From assembly GCF_002556635.1 (NCBI RefSeq), contig NZ_MWMO01000009.1:100872-164871 (forward strand): DNA of 64,000 bases, written 5' to 3'. Made by a program: the position numbers and the translations under genes. Origin of the DNA: Novosphingobium sp. PC22D (GTDB lineage: Bacteria; Pseudomonadota; Alphaproteobacteria; Sphingomonadales; Sphingomonadaceae). Shown one piece after another: positions 16,898 through 27,463 of this stretch. The first letter of the stretch is position 1, and every line of letters starts with the position of its first letter. The notes beneath the pieces are model-generated. The model saw only the letters and a program-made list of their open reading frames with translations. It was not told the DNA's origin and made no database searches.

Positions 16898-17509
16898 TCA
16901 GGAGGCGACGTCGCTCGGCGCGGCGGCAACCTGAAGGCGGAAGCGCATGCGCGAGACATAGGGCGCCGCGTTGCCGTCGGGTGTCGTGAACACGTCGTGG
17001 GGCACGACGTCGGCATTCGCGCAGACGGCTTGAATCACGGGAGACGGCTCGTCGCCGACATCGGGGCCGCAATCGGTCACCTCGCCCGCCTCGTCGATGG
17101 CGATCACGACCAGGGCATCGAGCGTCTCCATGCCCGGCGGCAGGGCGTTGACCTCGAGGATGGCGTCGGGTTTGCGCAGCGTGTCGATCGCGGTCCTGGT
17201 CGGCGTGCCCGGGATGAACATGCGGTAGACGTCGCGCTCCATGAACCAGGCCGGCTCGCCATTGGCGAAGTGCGCCGGCTCGTGGCGCTTGGTCTCGTAG
17301 ATCTTGCAGATCTCGTCGGCGAGTTCGGCATCGCCGAAGGTGTCGAGTTTCTCGCAGCGTACCAGCTTGCCCTTGGGATCGACGACGACATCGGCGAGGA
17401 TCGCGGCCGACTTGCCCATTTCGAGCGCCTTGTCGGGGTAGTCGTTGAGCTTGATGCTGTAACCGGGCGCGGCGAGCGACGCGGCGGCAAGCAGAGAGAA
17501 GAACGGCAT
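16898..17509 (-). CDS. Secreted protein with two TonB-C-like segments
   Basis: This protein of about 203 residues has a short signal peptide (MPFFSLLAAASLAAPGYS). Two stretches resemble the TonB C-terminal fold: ILADVVVDPKGKLVRCEKL with KRHEPAHFANGEPAWFMERDVYRMFI, and ALVVIAIDEAGEVTDCGPD with the closing strand VSRMRFRLQV. Each also carries cysteines that could pair. Sphingomonads often encode such proteins without a transmembrane anchor; the role is unknown. ATG 17509 was chosen because GGAG sits at proper distance. Earlier in-frame starts lack one. It follows lpdA after about 75 bases on the same strand. Confidence 0.6.
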   Translation of the reverse strand: MPFFSLLAAASLAAPGYSIKLNDYPDKALEMGKSAAILADVVVDPKGKLVRCEKLDTFGDAELADEICKIYETKRHEPAHFANGEPAWFMERDVYRMFIPGTPTRTAIDTLRKPDAILEVNALPPGMETLDALVVIAIDEAGEVTDCGPDVGDEPSPVIQAVCANADVVPHDVFTTPDGNAAPYVSRMRFRLQVAAAPSDVAS

Positions 17510-17585
17510 GGCAATCTCCATCCGACGGGGCCGCCAATCTAGCGGCGAACCCCGCCGACGCAACGCTTTGCCGAGCGCCGCGCGA

Positions 17586-18998
<1,413 letters not shown>

Positions 18999-19008
18999 TA
19001 GTCTTCCC

Positions 19009-20235
19009 TCAGAGGTCGATGAGGAGCCGCGTCGGGTCCTCGATCGCTTCCTTGATGATCTTGAGCGCGGTGACCGCCTCGCGGCCGTCGATCAGGCGGT
19101 GGTCGTAGGACAGCGCGACATACATCATCGGCTTGATCACGACCTCGCCGTTCACCGCGACCGGACGGTCCTCGATACGGTGAAGGCCGAGCACCGCCGA
19201 CTGCGGCGGGTTGATGATCGGCGTCGACATCAGCGAGCCGAACACGCCGCCGTTGGAGATAGTGAAGGTGCCGCCCTTCATGTCGTCCATGGTGAGCGTG
19301 CCGTCCTTGGCCTTCTTGCCGTAATCGGCGATCGCCCTTTCGATCCCGGCGAACGAGAGCTGGTCGCAGTCGCGCACGACCGGAACGACTAGTCCGTTCG
19401 GGGCCGAGACGGCGACCGAGATATCGACGTAGTCGTGATAGACGATCTCGTCGCCCTCGATATAGGCGTTGGCCGAGGGAACGTCCTTGAGCGCCAGGAC
19501 CGAGGCCTTGGCGAAAAAGCTCATGAAGCCGAGGCGAATGCCGTGCTTCTTCTCGAATACGTCCTTGTACTTGTTGCGCGCCTCGATCACGGCGGACATG
19601 TCGACGTCGTTGAACGTCGTCAGCAGCGCGGCGGTATCCTGCGCGCTCTTGAGCCGCTTGGCGATCGTCTGGCGCAGGCGCGTCATCTTGACGCGCTCCT
19701 CGCGGCGCTCGCCCGCGGCGGAGGGCGCCGGGGCCGACGCGGTCGCGGCGGGTGAGGGCTCGGCGGTCTTCGCCTGCGCGGCGGCGATCACGTCTTCCTT
19801 GGTGATCCGACCGTCCTTGCCGGTGCCTTTCACCTTGGCCGGGTCGATGCCGTATTCGAGCACCGCGCGGCGCACCGCGGGCGAGAGCACTGTCGCACTG
19901 CCCGAGGCTTCCTCGGCGGGTGCGGAGGCCGGAGCGGGCGAGGGCGCCGGGGCGGGCTCGTCCTTCTTCGCGGTGGGTTTTGCGGCGGGCTTGCCTTCGC
20001 CTTCCTCGATCGTGGCAATGATCGCATCGACGGTGACGGTATCGCCTTCGCCGAACTTCTGCTCGCCCATGACGCCCGCTTGCGGCGCGAGGACGTCGAC
20101 CGCGACCTTGTCGGTCTCGAGGCTGGCGATCGCCTCGTCAGCGGCGACGGCTTCTCCGGGCTGCTTCAACCATTGGCCGATGGTGGCCTCGGAAACGGAT
20201 TCCCCGAGCGTCGGGACCTTGACTTCGATCGACAT
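19009..20235 (-). CDS. sucB: 2-oxoglutarate dehydrogenase E2, dihydrolipoyl succinyltransferase
   Basis: This 408-residue core subunit transfers succinyl to CoA. The N-terminal lipoyl domain (about 1-77) carries the lipoyl lysine in [13 protein letters not shown] Pro/Ala/Lys linker follows, then the E3-binding domain ([23 protein letters not shown]) and the catalytic domain from about 175, ending [16 protein letters not shown], with the active-site His and Asp. One lipoyl domain is normal for this E2. It lies 8 bases after sucA and 10 before lpdA, a tight operon. Confidence 0.96.
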   Translation of the reverse strand: MSIEVKVPTLGESVSEATIGQWLKQPGEAVAADEAIASLETDKVAVDVLAPQAGVMGEQKFGEGDTVTVDAIIATIEEGEGKPAAKPTAKKDEPAPAPSPAPASAPAEEASGSATVLSPAVRRAVLEYGIDPAKVKGTGKDGRITKEDVIAAAQAKTAEPSPAATASAPAPSAAGERREERVKMTRLRQTIAKRLKSAQDTAALLTTFNDVDMSAVIEARNKYKDVFEKKHGIRLGFMSFFAKASVLALKDVPSANAYIEGDEIVYHDYVDISVAVSAPNGLVVPVVRDCDQLSFAGIERAIADYGKKAKDGTLTMDDMKGGTFTISNGGVFGSLMSTPIINPPQSAVLGLHRIEDRPVAVNGEVVIKPMMYVALSYDHRLIDGREAVTALKIIKEAIEDPTRLLIDL

Positions 20236-20243
20236 GAACTACC

Positions 20244-23084
20244 TCAAGCCTTCTGCTTGCGTCGGATTTCGGAGCGGACCGAGAGGCCCAGCGCGTCGGC
20301 GACGAGCGCCGCCTGCTCGGCCGCATGGCGTTTGGCGAGGCCGGTCGCGGGCGACGCGGCGACATGCCGCCCGGCATAGCGCACGCGTCCGACCTCGACG
20401 CCCGCCTGCTCGGCGGCGTCCTCGATCTGCGAGTTGACGAAGAACCATGCGCCGTTGTTGCGCGGTTCCTCCTGGCACCAGACCACTTCCTCGAGCTTCT
20501 TCATGCGCGAGAGGCGAAGCGCCAGCGGCTCGCCGGGGAAGGGGTAGAGCTGCTCGAGTCGGATGATCTGGACGTCTTCGATGCCCGCGGAATCGCGCGC
20601 CTCGATGAGATCGTAGGCCACCTTGCCCGAGCACAGGATGACCCGGCGGGTCTCCTCGTCGGCGGCGGGACTGGGGTCCGACAGGATGCGGAAGAAGTGC
20701 CCCTCGCCGACGAAGGCGTCGGCAGAGGACTTCGCCATCGGGTGACGCAGCAGCGACTTGGGCGTCATGATCACCAGCGGCTTGCGGAACGGCCGGTGCA
20801 TCTGGCGGCGCAGGACGTGGAAGTAGTTCGCCGGGCTGGTGATGTTGCAGACCTGGATGTTGTCCTGCGCGCAGAGCTGCAGGAAGCGCTCGAGACGAGC
20901 GGACGAGTGCTCGGGACCCTGGCCCTCGTAGCCGTGCGGCAGCAGCATCACCAGGCCGTTGGCGCGCAGCCACTTGGCCTCGGCGGCGGCGACGTACTGG
21001 TCGATGATGATCTGCGCGCCGTTGGCGAAGTCACCGAACTGCGCTTCCCAGAGCACGAGCGTCTTCGGGTCGGCGCTGGCATAGCCGTATTCGAAACCAA
21101 GCACGCCGTATTCCGACAGCGTCGAATCGAGCACTTCGAAGGTGCCGTGCGGCAGGCCGGCGAGCGGCACGTACTTGCGCTCGTCGTTCTGGTCGACCCA
21201 GACCGCGTGGCGCTGGCTGAAGGTGCCCCGCCCCGAATCCTGGCCCGAGAGGCGTACGTTGTAGCCTTCGGAGATGAGGCTGCCGAAGGCGAGCGCTTCG
21301 GCGGTGGCCCAGTCGATTCCCTCGCCCGACTTGAACATCTCGCGCTTGGCGTCGAGCACGCGGCCCAGCGTGCGGTGAATGGTGACATCCTCGGGCACGG
21401 TGGTCAGCGTGCGGCCGAGACTGTCGAACAGCTTCTGCTCGATCCCGGTCGGGATGTTGCGCCGCGCGGATTCGGGATCGATCGGCTTGTTGAAGCCGCT
21501 CCAGTGGCCGGCGAACCAGTCCGCCTCGTTGGCCTTGTAGCTCTTGGCGGCCTCGAACTCCTGGTCGAGATGCTCGATGAACTTGGCCTCGGTCTCCTCG
21601 ACGAAGCCGGGTTCGATGACGCCTTCTTCCTCGAGCCGCTTGCCGTAGATCGCGCTGACCGGCGGATGCTTGCGGATCTTCGCGTACATCAGCGGCTGGG
21701 TGAAGCTGGGCTCGTCGCCCTCATTGTGGCCGAAGCGGCGATAGCACCACATGTCGATGACGACGTCGCGGCCGAAGGTCTGGCGATAGTCGATCGCGAG
21801 CTTGCAGCAGAAGGTGACCGCTGCCGGATCGTCGCCGTTGACGTGCAGGATCGGCGCCTGCACGCCCTTGGCCACGTCCGACGGATAGGGCGAATTGCGC
21901 GCGAAATTCGGCGTCGTGGTGAAGCCGATCTGGTTGTTGATGACGAAGTGGATACAGCCGCCGGTGTTGTAGCCGCGCACGCCCGAAAGGCCGAAGCACT
22001 CCCACACGATGCCCTGTCCGGCGAAGGCCGCGTCGCCGTGGATCAGTACGGGGAGCACTTCCTTGTGTCCGGCGTTGGGGCCGATGTCGTCTCCGATATC
22101 GTCGCGCAGGGTCTGGTAGGCGCGAACCTTGCCGAGCACGACGGGATCGACCGTCTCGAGGTGCGACGGGTTGGGCATAAGGCTCATGTGCACCTTGATC
22201 CCGTCGAACTCGCGGTCGGTGGAGGTGCCGAGGTGGTACTTCACGTCGCCCGAGCCGCCGACATCCTCGGGGTTGGCGGTGCCGCCCGAGAATTCGTGGA
22301 AGATCACCTTGTAGGGCTTGGCCATCACGTTCGCGAGAACGTTGAGGCGGCCGCGGTGGGCCATGCCGTAAACGATCTCGCGCACGCCGAGCTGGCCGCC
22401 GTACTTGATCACCGATTCGAGCGCGGGGATCATCGCCTCGCCGCCGTCGAGACCGAAACGCTTGGTGCCGACGTACTTCTTGCCGAGGAACTTCTCGTAC
22501 TGCTCGCCACGGATCACGGCCGAGAGCATCGCCTTCTTGCCGTTGACGGTGAACTCGATCTCCTTGTCGGCGCCTTCCATGCGTTCCTGGAGGAAGCGGC
22601 GCTCCTCCACATCGGCGATATGCATGTATTCGAGGCCAACGGTGCCGCAGTAGTTGTGGCGCAGGATCTCGACGAGCTCGCGCACCGTCGTCCATTCGAG
22701 GCCGAGGTTGCCGCCGACGTAGACCGGGCGGTCGAGCGCGGTGCCGGTGAAGCCGTGATATTCCGGTGTCAGGTCCTTGGGCAGTTCGCGGCTGGTCAGG
22801 CCCAGCGGATCGAGATTGGCGCCGAGGTGGCCGCGCACGCGATACGTGCGGATCAGCATCATGGCGCGGATCGAATCGGCCGCGGCTTCCTCGATCCGGC
22901 TCTCGTCGATCGCGACGCCCGACTTCTTGGCCGAGGTCTTCAGCGCCGATTGCAGGGTGGTGGGGTCGAGAGCCTGGGTGAGATCATCCTCGAATCCGCC
23001 GCCCACCTGGGGCCAGTTGGCGCGCTGCCAGCTCGGACCCGGCTGGGGGTCATCGGGAAGGAAATCGAAACTCTCGTCGCCCAT
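20244..23084 (-). CDS. sucA: 2-oxoglutarate dehydrogenase E1 component
   Basis: This 946-residue thiamine-diphosphate enzyme decarboxylates 2-oxoglutarate and succinylates the E2 lipoyl arm. Hallmarks are GMAHRGRLNVLANVM, LGTSTDREF, the HGDAAFAGQGIVWE region, the cofactor-binding HVNGDDPAAVTFCCKLAIDYR with FGHNEGDEPSFTQPLMY, and the C-terminal LPHGYEGQGPEHSSARLERFLQLC. Length is typical. It begins 120 bases after sucD and is followed directly by sucB. Confidence 0.97.
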   Translation of the reverse strand: MGDESFDFLPDDPQPGPSWQRANWPQVGGGFEDDLTQALDPTTLQSALKTSAKKSGVAIDESRIEEAAADSIRAMMLIRTYRVRGHLGANLDPLGLTSRELPKDLTPEYHGFTGTALDRPVYVGGNLGLEWTTVRELVEILRHNYCGTVGLEYMHIADVEERRFLQERMEGADKEIEFTVNGKKAMLSAVIRGEQYEKFLGKKYVGTKRFGLDGGEAMIPALESVIKYGGQLGVREIVYGMAHRGRLNVLANVMAKPYKVIFHEFSGGTANPEDVGGSGDVKYHLGTSTDREFDGIKVHMSLMPNPSHLETVDPVVLGKVRAYQTLRDDIGDDIGPNAGHKEVLPVLIHGDAAFAGQGIVWECFGLSGVRGYNTGGCIHFVINNQIGFTTTPNFARNSPYPSDVAKGVQAPILHVNGDDPAAVTFCCKLAIDYRQTFGRDVVIDMWCYRRFGHNEGDEPSFTQPLMYAKIRKHPPVSAIYGKRLEEEGVIEPGFVEETEAKFIEHLDQEFEAAKSYKANEADWFAGHWSGFNKPIDPESARRNIPTGIEQKLFDSLGRTLTTVPEDVTIHRTLGRVLDAKREMFKSGEGIDWATAEALAFGSLISEGYNVRLSGQDSGRGTFSQRHAVWVDQNDERKYVPLAGLPHGTFEVLDSTLSEYGVLGFEYGYASADPKTLVLWEAQFGDFANGAQIIIDQYVAAAEAKWLRANGLVMLLPHGYEGQGPEHSSARLERFLQLCAQDNIQVCNITSPANYFHVLRRQMHRPFRKPLVIMTPKSLLRHPMAKSSADAFVGEGHFFRILSDPSPAADEETRRVILCSGKVAYDLIEARDSAGIEDVQIIRLEQLYPFPGEPLALRLSRMKKLEEVVWCQEEPRNNGAWFFVNSQIEDAAEQAGVEVGRVRYAGRHVAASPATGLAKRHAAEQAALVADALGLSVRSEIRRKQKA

Positions 23085-23203
23085 GACATGACCTTTCAGC
23101 GCCCAAAAATCGGCGCAAGTTCGAACAGGTTACCGGCGGGCTTCAGGATGCCGGTGTGACGTCTTGTGCCCGCCTTGTCGTTTCGCCCCCGCGAATGACG
23201 GGA

Positions 23204-24094
23204 TCAGGCAACTTCCTTGAGCAAACCCTCGAGGGTCACGCCCAGTTCCGACGGCGAGGGCGAGACGCGGATGCCCGCATCTTCCATCGCCGCGATCTTG
23301 TCCTCGGCGCCGCCCTGACCGCCCGAGACGATCGCGCCGGCGTGGCCCATGCGGCGTCCCGGAGGGGCGGTGCGGCCCGCGATGAAGCCGACCATCGGCT
23401 TCTTGCGGCCGCGCTTGGCCTCGTCCTTGAGGAACTGCGCCGCTTCCTCTTCGGCCGAGCCGCCGATCTCGCCGATCATGATGATCGATTCGGTCGCGTC
23501 GTCGGCCAGGAACAGCTCGAGCACGTCGATGAAGTTGGTGCCGTTGACCGGGTCGCCGCCGATGCCGACAGCGGTGGTCTGGCCGAGACCCGCGTTGGTG
23601 GTCTGGAACACCGCTTCATACGTGAGGGTGCCCGAACGCGAGACGACACCAACCGAGCCCTTAGAGAAGATGTTGCCGGGCATGATGCCGATCTTGCACT
23701 CGTTCGGCGTGAGCACGCCGGGGCAGTTCGGGCCGATCAGACGCGACTTCGAGCCGGTCAGCGCGCGCTTGACCGGGATCATGTCGAGCACCGGGATGCC
23801 TTCGGTGATGCAGATGATCAGCTCGATCTCGGCGTCGATCGCCTCGAGGATCGCGTCGGCCGCGCCCGCGGGCGGAACGTAGACGCACGAAGCGGTGGCG
23901 CCGGTCGCGGCCTTGGCCTCGTGAACCGAGTTGAACTGCGGCAGTCCGAGGTGCTCGGTGCCGCCTTTGCCGGGAGTCACCCCGGCGACCATCTTGGTGC
24001 CGTAGTCGAGCGCGGCCTGGGTGTGGAACGAACCCGTCGAGCCCGTCATGCCCTGGGTGATGACCTTGGTGTTCTTGTCTACGAGGATCGACAT
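23204..24094 (-). CDS. sucD: Succinate--CoA ligase, alpha subunit
   Basis: This 296-residue subunit makes succinate and ATP or GTP from succinyl-CoA together with the beta subunit. The CoA-binding Rossmann segment is [20 protein letters not shown]. The phosphohistidine lies in [20 protein letters not shown], and [14 protein letters not shown] and [20 protein letters not shown] are conserved. It lies between mdh and sucA. The partner gene sucC, usually just upstream, is not here: only 121 bases separate sucD from mdh. Confidence 0.96.
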   Translation of the reverse strand: MSILVDKNTKVITQGMTGSTGSFHTQAALDYGTKMVAGVTPGKGGTEHLGLPQFNSVHEAKAATGATASCVYVPPAGAADAILEAIDAEIELIICITEGIPVLDMIPVKRALTGSKSRLIGPNCPGVLTPNECKIGIMPGNIFSKGSVGVVSRSGTLTYEAVFQTTNAGLGQTTAVGIGGDPVNGTNFIDVLELFLADDATESIIMIGEIGGSAEEEAAQFLKDEAKRGRKKPMVGFIAGRTAPPGRRMGHAGAIVSGGQGGAEDKIAAMEDAGIRVSPSPSELGVTLEGLLKEVA

Positions 24095-24215
24095 GGGTGC
24101 TTTCCTGTTTCCTGTCCTTGCCTGCCGCCCTTCGCGGGCTCGCTGCGTCCAAGGGAATTTGCGTGGATTGCGAAACTGGCGGGATGACTAGTCCGCTGAT
24201 CCACGCCTGACGGAA

Positions 24216-25259
<1,044 letters not shown>

Positions 25260-25346
25260 TCAGTTCTTGGCGGTCACCTAGGCGCGAACGTAGCGCTTTG
25301 CAACCGCGAAACGGATGCAAGCGGCAATCGGGATCGAGTTAAAATG

Positions 25347-25374
25347 ATAATAGTTTGCAATAGCAAAAAGGCAA
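25347..25374 (-). promoter_or_regulatory. Candidate promoter of the mdh-sucDAB-lpdA operon
   Basis: Read on the minus strand, TTGCCT (25369-25374) and TATTAT (25347-25352) are 16 bases apart in an A/T-rich island, unusual in this GC-rich genome. This would give a leader of roughly 160 bases before the mdh start. The rest of the 248-base gap between the mdh start and the next gene shows nothing else I can name. Confidence 0.45.
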
Positions 25375-25426
25375 GCGCGCGGTTGTCGCGATATCGTTCG
25401 TTGAAGCGCGATCCACCGATCACCGG

Positions 25427-25747
25427 CTAGTGTGCGGCCCGGTTCGAGACCTTGCGGGCCAGTCGCTCGGCCATTCGCCGGTCCAGAGTGCGGCACACGC
25501 CCAGCCACCAGGCGTAGGACGAGGCGTCTCCCGTGCGGTCGGCTTCGATGGCTTCGCGCCGCGCCTGCTCGGCGGCGGACAGCCCGTGGACGGCGAAGTG
25601 CCGCAGCGCTGCGACGAGTTGCCCGGCGTTGGTCTCGGGCGGCTCCGCACGGTTGTCGTTCGCGGCGCAGAGCGAGACCGAAACGTAGCGTCGGCCGGGC
25701 CGGCTCGACCAGCCCCAGGTGCGCGCGGTGGCAAAGCGGATCGTCAT
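25427..25747 (-). CDS. Small conserved-looking protein of unknown function
   Basis: This 106-residue soluble protein has no signal peptide. The N-terminal half is MTIRFATARTWGWSSRPGRRYVSVSLCAANDNRAE; the rest is mostly helical and charged (LSAAEQARREAIEADRTGDASSYAWWLGVCRTLDRRMAERLARKV). I do not recognise a family. The ribosome-binding site is weak (GGAAG). It follows the SleB-type hydrolase after 119 bases on the same strand. No function is proposed. Confidence 0.55.
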   Translation of the reverse strand: MTIRFATARTWGWSSRPGRRYVSVSLCAANDNRAEPPETNAGQLVAALRHFAVHGLSAAEQARREAIEADRTGDASSYAWWLGVCRTLDRRMAERLARKVSNRAAH

Positions 25748-25866
25748 TTGCGGGGCACTTCCATTCCGTCTCGAAGAGCGTGCAATCTATCGCTCCGGGG
25801 CTAAGCCTTCATGAGAGCTTTTGGTTGCCTAAGTGTTGATTTCGCGCCGGGAATCGGCATCGTCGA

Positions 25867-27018
25867 TCACGATGTCGGGCTGGCGATCCAGCGCCCGCTG
25901 TTGCGGTACTCCTCCTTGATCCCCGTCGCATCGGGAAGCTTCTCGCCGACGTACCGGCTGTCGCCGCCGCGCTCGCGCTGCTCGGCGGTGTAGCGCGGCG
26001 GCGCGCTCTGCGCCGGTGCCAGCGCGGCGTCGGAGCGCAGCGAGACGCTGGCGGCTTGCGCGCGGGCCTGCGCCTGCTCTTCTTCGTAGGCTTTTTGCAG
26101 CGCGACCGGATCGAGGGCATCGCTTGCGGCAGTCGCGGCGGCATCGCCGGCGAAGCGGTGCGGCGCGGCCACGGGTTCACCGCCGGCATAAGCAAAGCGG
26201 AAGGTCGAGGACCGGCCTGCCGCGCCGCGGAAGCTGTAGAAGCGATGCGCGCCGATCGTCGTCAGGTAGTGCAGGCTCGGCGCCCAGTACGGGTTGACCT
26301 GGACCGTGTGGTAGTGCGTCGCCAGGCCGACGGGCGCGTAAACCGATCCCGCCAGCGCGGCGCGCGCGACCGCTTCGGCGCGATACCAGAACATCCGGTT
26401 CGGCCGCCGCGCGAGCGAGCCGTCGCAGGTGAACGAGAACTGGCAGCCGCTGGCCCGCTCCGACCCCTGATAGACGACGCCGCACACCGTTCCCGGATAA
26501 GAAGGATGCGCGACGCGGTTCAGCACCACTTGCGCCACCGCGCGCTGGCCGGCATCGGCCTCGCTCGCGGCTTCGTAATAGATCGCTGCGGTCAGGCACT
26601 GCTCGGCGCGGCGGCGGTCTACCCCCGAATTGTCGACGCGCAACGCGCGCGCGATCGGCTCGGCGACACCGTCTTCGCTCGTGGGGGCGGGCTCGGCGTC
26701 CGAATGGATGTCTTCGCCCAGACGCGGCGCAGTGGTCTCGAGCTCGAGGTAATAGAACGCCGAGCCGGGAAAGCTCAGGCCCGCCTGCTCGAAGGGCATC
26801 GGCTGTAATTCGCTGTCGCTGGCCACCGCGTCGCCGATGTTGAAGCGATCCCAGTCCTGCGGCTCTGCGAAAGCGGGCAAGGTCACCGCGGCCAGCAGGC
26901 CGACCGCCGCCGAGGCGCGCCGGCGTCCCTTGCGGCGCCGCGAGCGCCCGCCGCGTGCGAACCGCGCGACGAAGTCGCGCGGTCTCGGTTCGGCGTCGGG
27001 GATGCTCTGGGCGGTCAT
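25867..27018 (-). CDS. SleB-type cell wall hydrolase
   Basis: This protein of about 383 residues has a basic N-terminus and then a hydrophobic segment (ASAAVGLLAAVTLPAFAEP) that is probably a signal peptide or anchor. The hydrolase-2 (SleB) domain spans about residues 150-270: CLTAAIYYEAASEADAGQRAVAQVVLNRVAHPSYPGTVCGVVYQG contains the catalytic glutamate (YYEA), and ATHYHTVQVNPYWAP is the second conserved part. Such enzymes cleave peptidoglycan glycan strands. The Ala/Gln-rich tail is low complexity. ATG 27018 was chosen, as the frame upstream lacks family features. It is divergent from the B12 operon. Confidence 0.82.
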   Translation of the reverse strand: MTAQSIPDAEPRPRDFVARFARGGRSRRRKGRRRASAAVGLLAAVTLPAFAEPQDWDRFNIGDAVASDSELQPMPFEQAGLSFPGSAFYYLELETTAPRLGEDIHSDAEPAPTSEDGVAEPIARALRVDNSGVDRRRAEQCLTAAIYYEAASEADAGQRAVAQVVLNRVAHPSYPGTVCGVVYQGSERASGCQFSFTCDGSLARRPNRMFWYRAEAVARAALAGSVYAPVGLATHYHTVQVNPYWAPSLHYLTTIGAHRFYSFRGAAGRSSTFRFAYAGGEPVAAPHRFAGDAAATAASDALDPVALQKAYEEEQAQARAQAASVSLRSDAALAPAQSAPPRYTAEQRERGGDSRYVGEKLPDATGIKEEYRNSGRWIASPTS

Positions 27019-27152
27019 TCGGTCCTGTTCGTCGTGGCGGCAGGGACTGCCGATATCGTGTCGTGGACTTCGGCGCAGCAGCGCATTCCCGATCGTGCCG
27101 AAGCGGTACACCGCACCGCGATAGCGTGAATGGGTTAACAAGCCCGGCGCGC

Positions 27153-27181
27153 TTGCCAGTCTCGTCCGGCGGATGTATCGG
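27153..27181 (+). promoter_or_regulatory. Candidate promoter of the B12 uptake operon
   Basis: TTGCCA at 27153-27158 and TATCGG at 27176-27181 are separated by 17 bases. Transcription would begin just before the riboswitch, so the whole aptamer would be in the leader. Confidence 0.45.
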
Positions 27182-27189
27182 GCGCGCCA

Positions 27190-27355
27190 CGTCACGGGTT
27201 TGGCGCCTTCGCGCGCCACGAAGAGGGAAGCCGGTGGAATGCCGGCGCTGCCCCCGCAACTGTGACCGGGGAGCGCGTTCCCACACAGCCACTGGCCTTT
27301 CGCGGCCGGGAAGGCGGGGGCGAGCATAGATCCGGGAGCCAGGAGACCTGCCCGT
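27190..27355 (+). promoter_or_regulatory. Cobalamin (B12) riboswitch
   Basis: All conserved aptamer blocks are present in order: GGGAAGCCGGTG (about 27228), GCTGCCCCCGCAACTGTGACCGG (about 27248-27270), CCACTGGC, GGGAAGGC, and the B12 box AGCCAGGAGACCTGCC (27337-27352). It would bind adenosylcobalamin and repress the downstream B12 transporter when B12 is plentiful. No U-rich terminator is visible before the start, so control by hiding the ribosome-binding site is more likely than transcription termination. Confidence 0.95.
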
Positions 27356-27463
27356 CGACAGTCGTTCCGCGCCGGGCGGGGTGAGCCGGTTAGCAGCGAG
27401 TCGCGTCCGCAAGGCGCGGCCTCAGCCATGAACGGCATTTCGTTCAAGGTTGGAGGTTCGCCC

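Larger units (their letters stand above)
27019..27463. other. 445-base gene-free stretch: divergent promoter region and cobalamin leader
   Basis: The first about 130 bases upstream of the SleB-type gene show nothing specific. From 27153 there is a candidate promoter, then the cobalamin riboswitch (about 27190-27355), and then about 110 bases of GC-rich expression platform up to the btuB ribosome-binding site. Confidence 0.7.

Noticed and set aside
20325..23159. A 944-codon plus-strand open frame opposite sucA
   Set aside because: sucA on the minus strand is certain. The antisense translation is low-complexity, without any recognisable domain or ribosome-binding site.
23147..23215. A second copy of the CGTCATCCCGG repeat near the sucD end
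   Set aside because: The sequence CGCCCCCGCGAATGACGGGATC shares only part of one arm with the 51796 repeat and has no inverted partner.
25341..25370. A possible Fur/Irr-type box in the A/T-rich patch upstream of mdh
   Set aside because: ATGATAATAGTTTGCAA resembles iron-box halves only loosely and shows no good dyad. A plain sigma-70 promoter explains the patch better.
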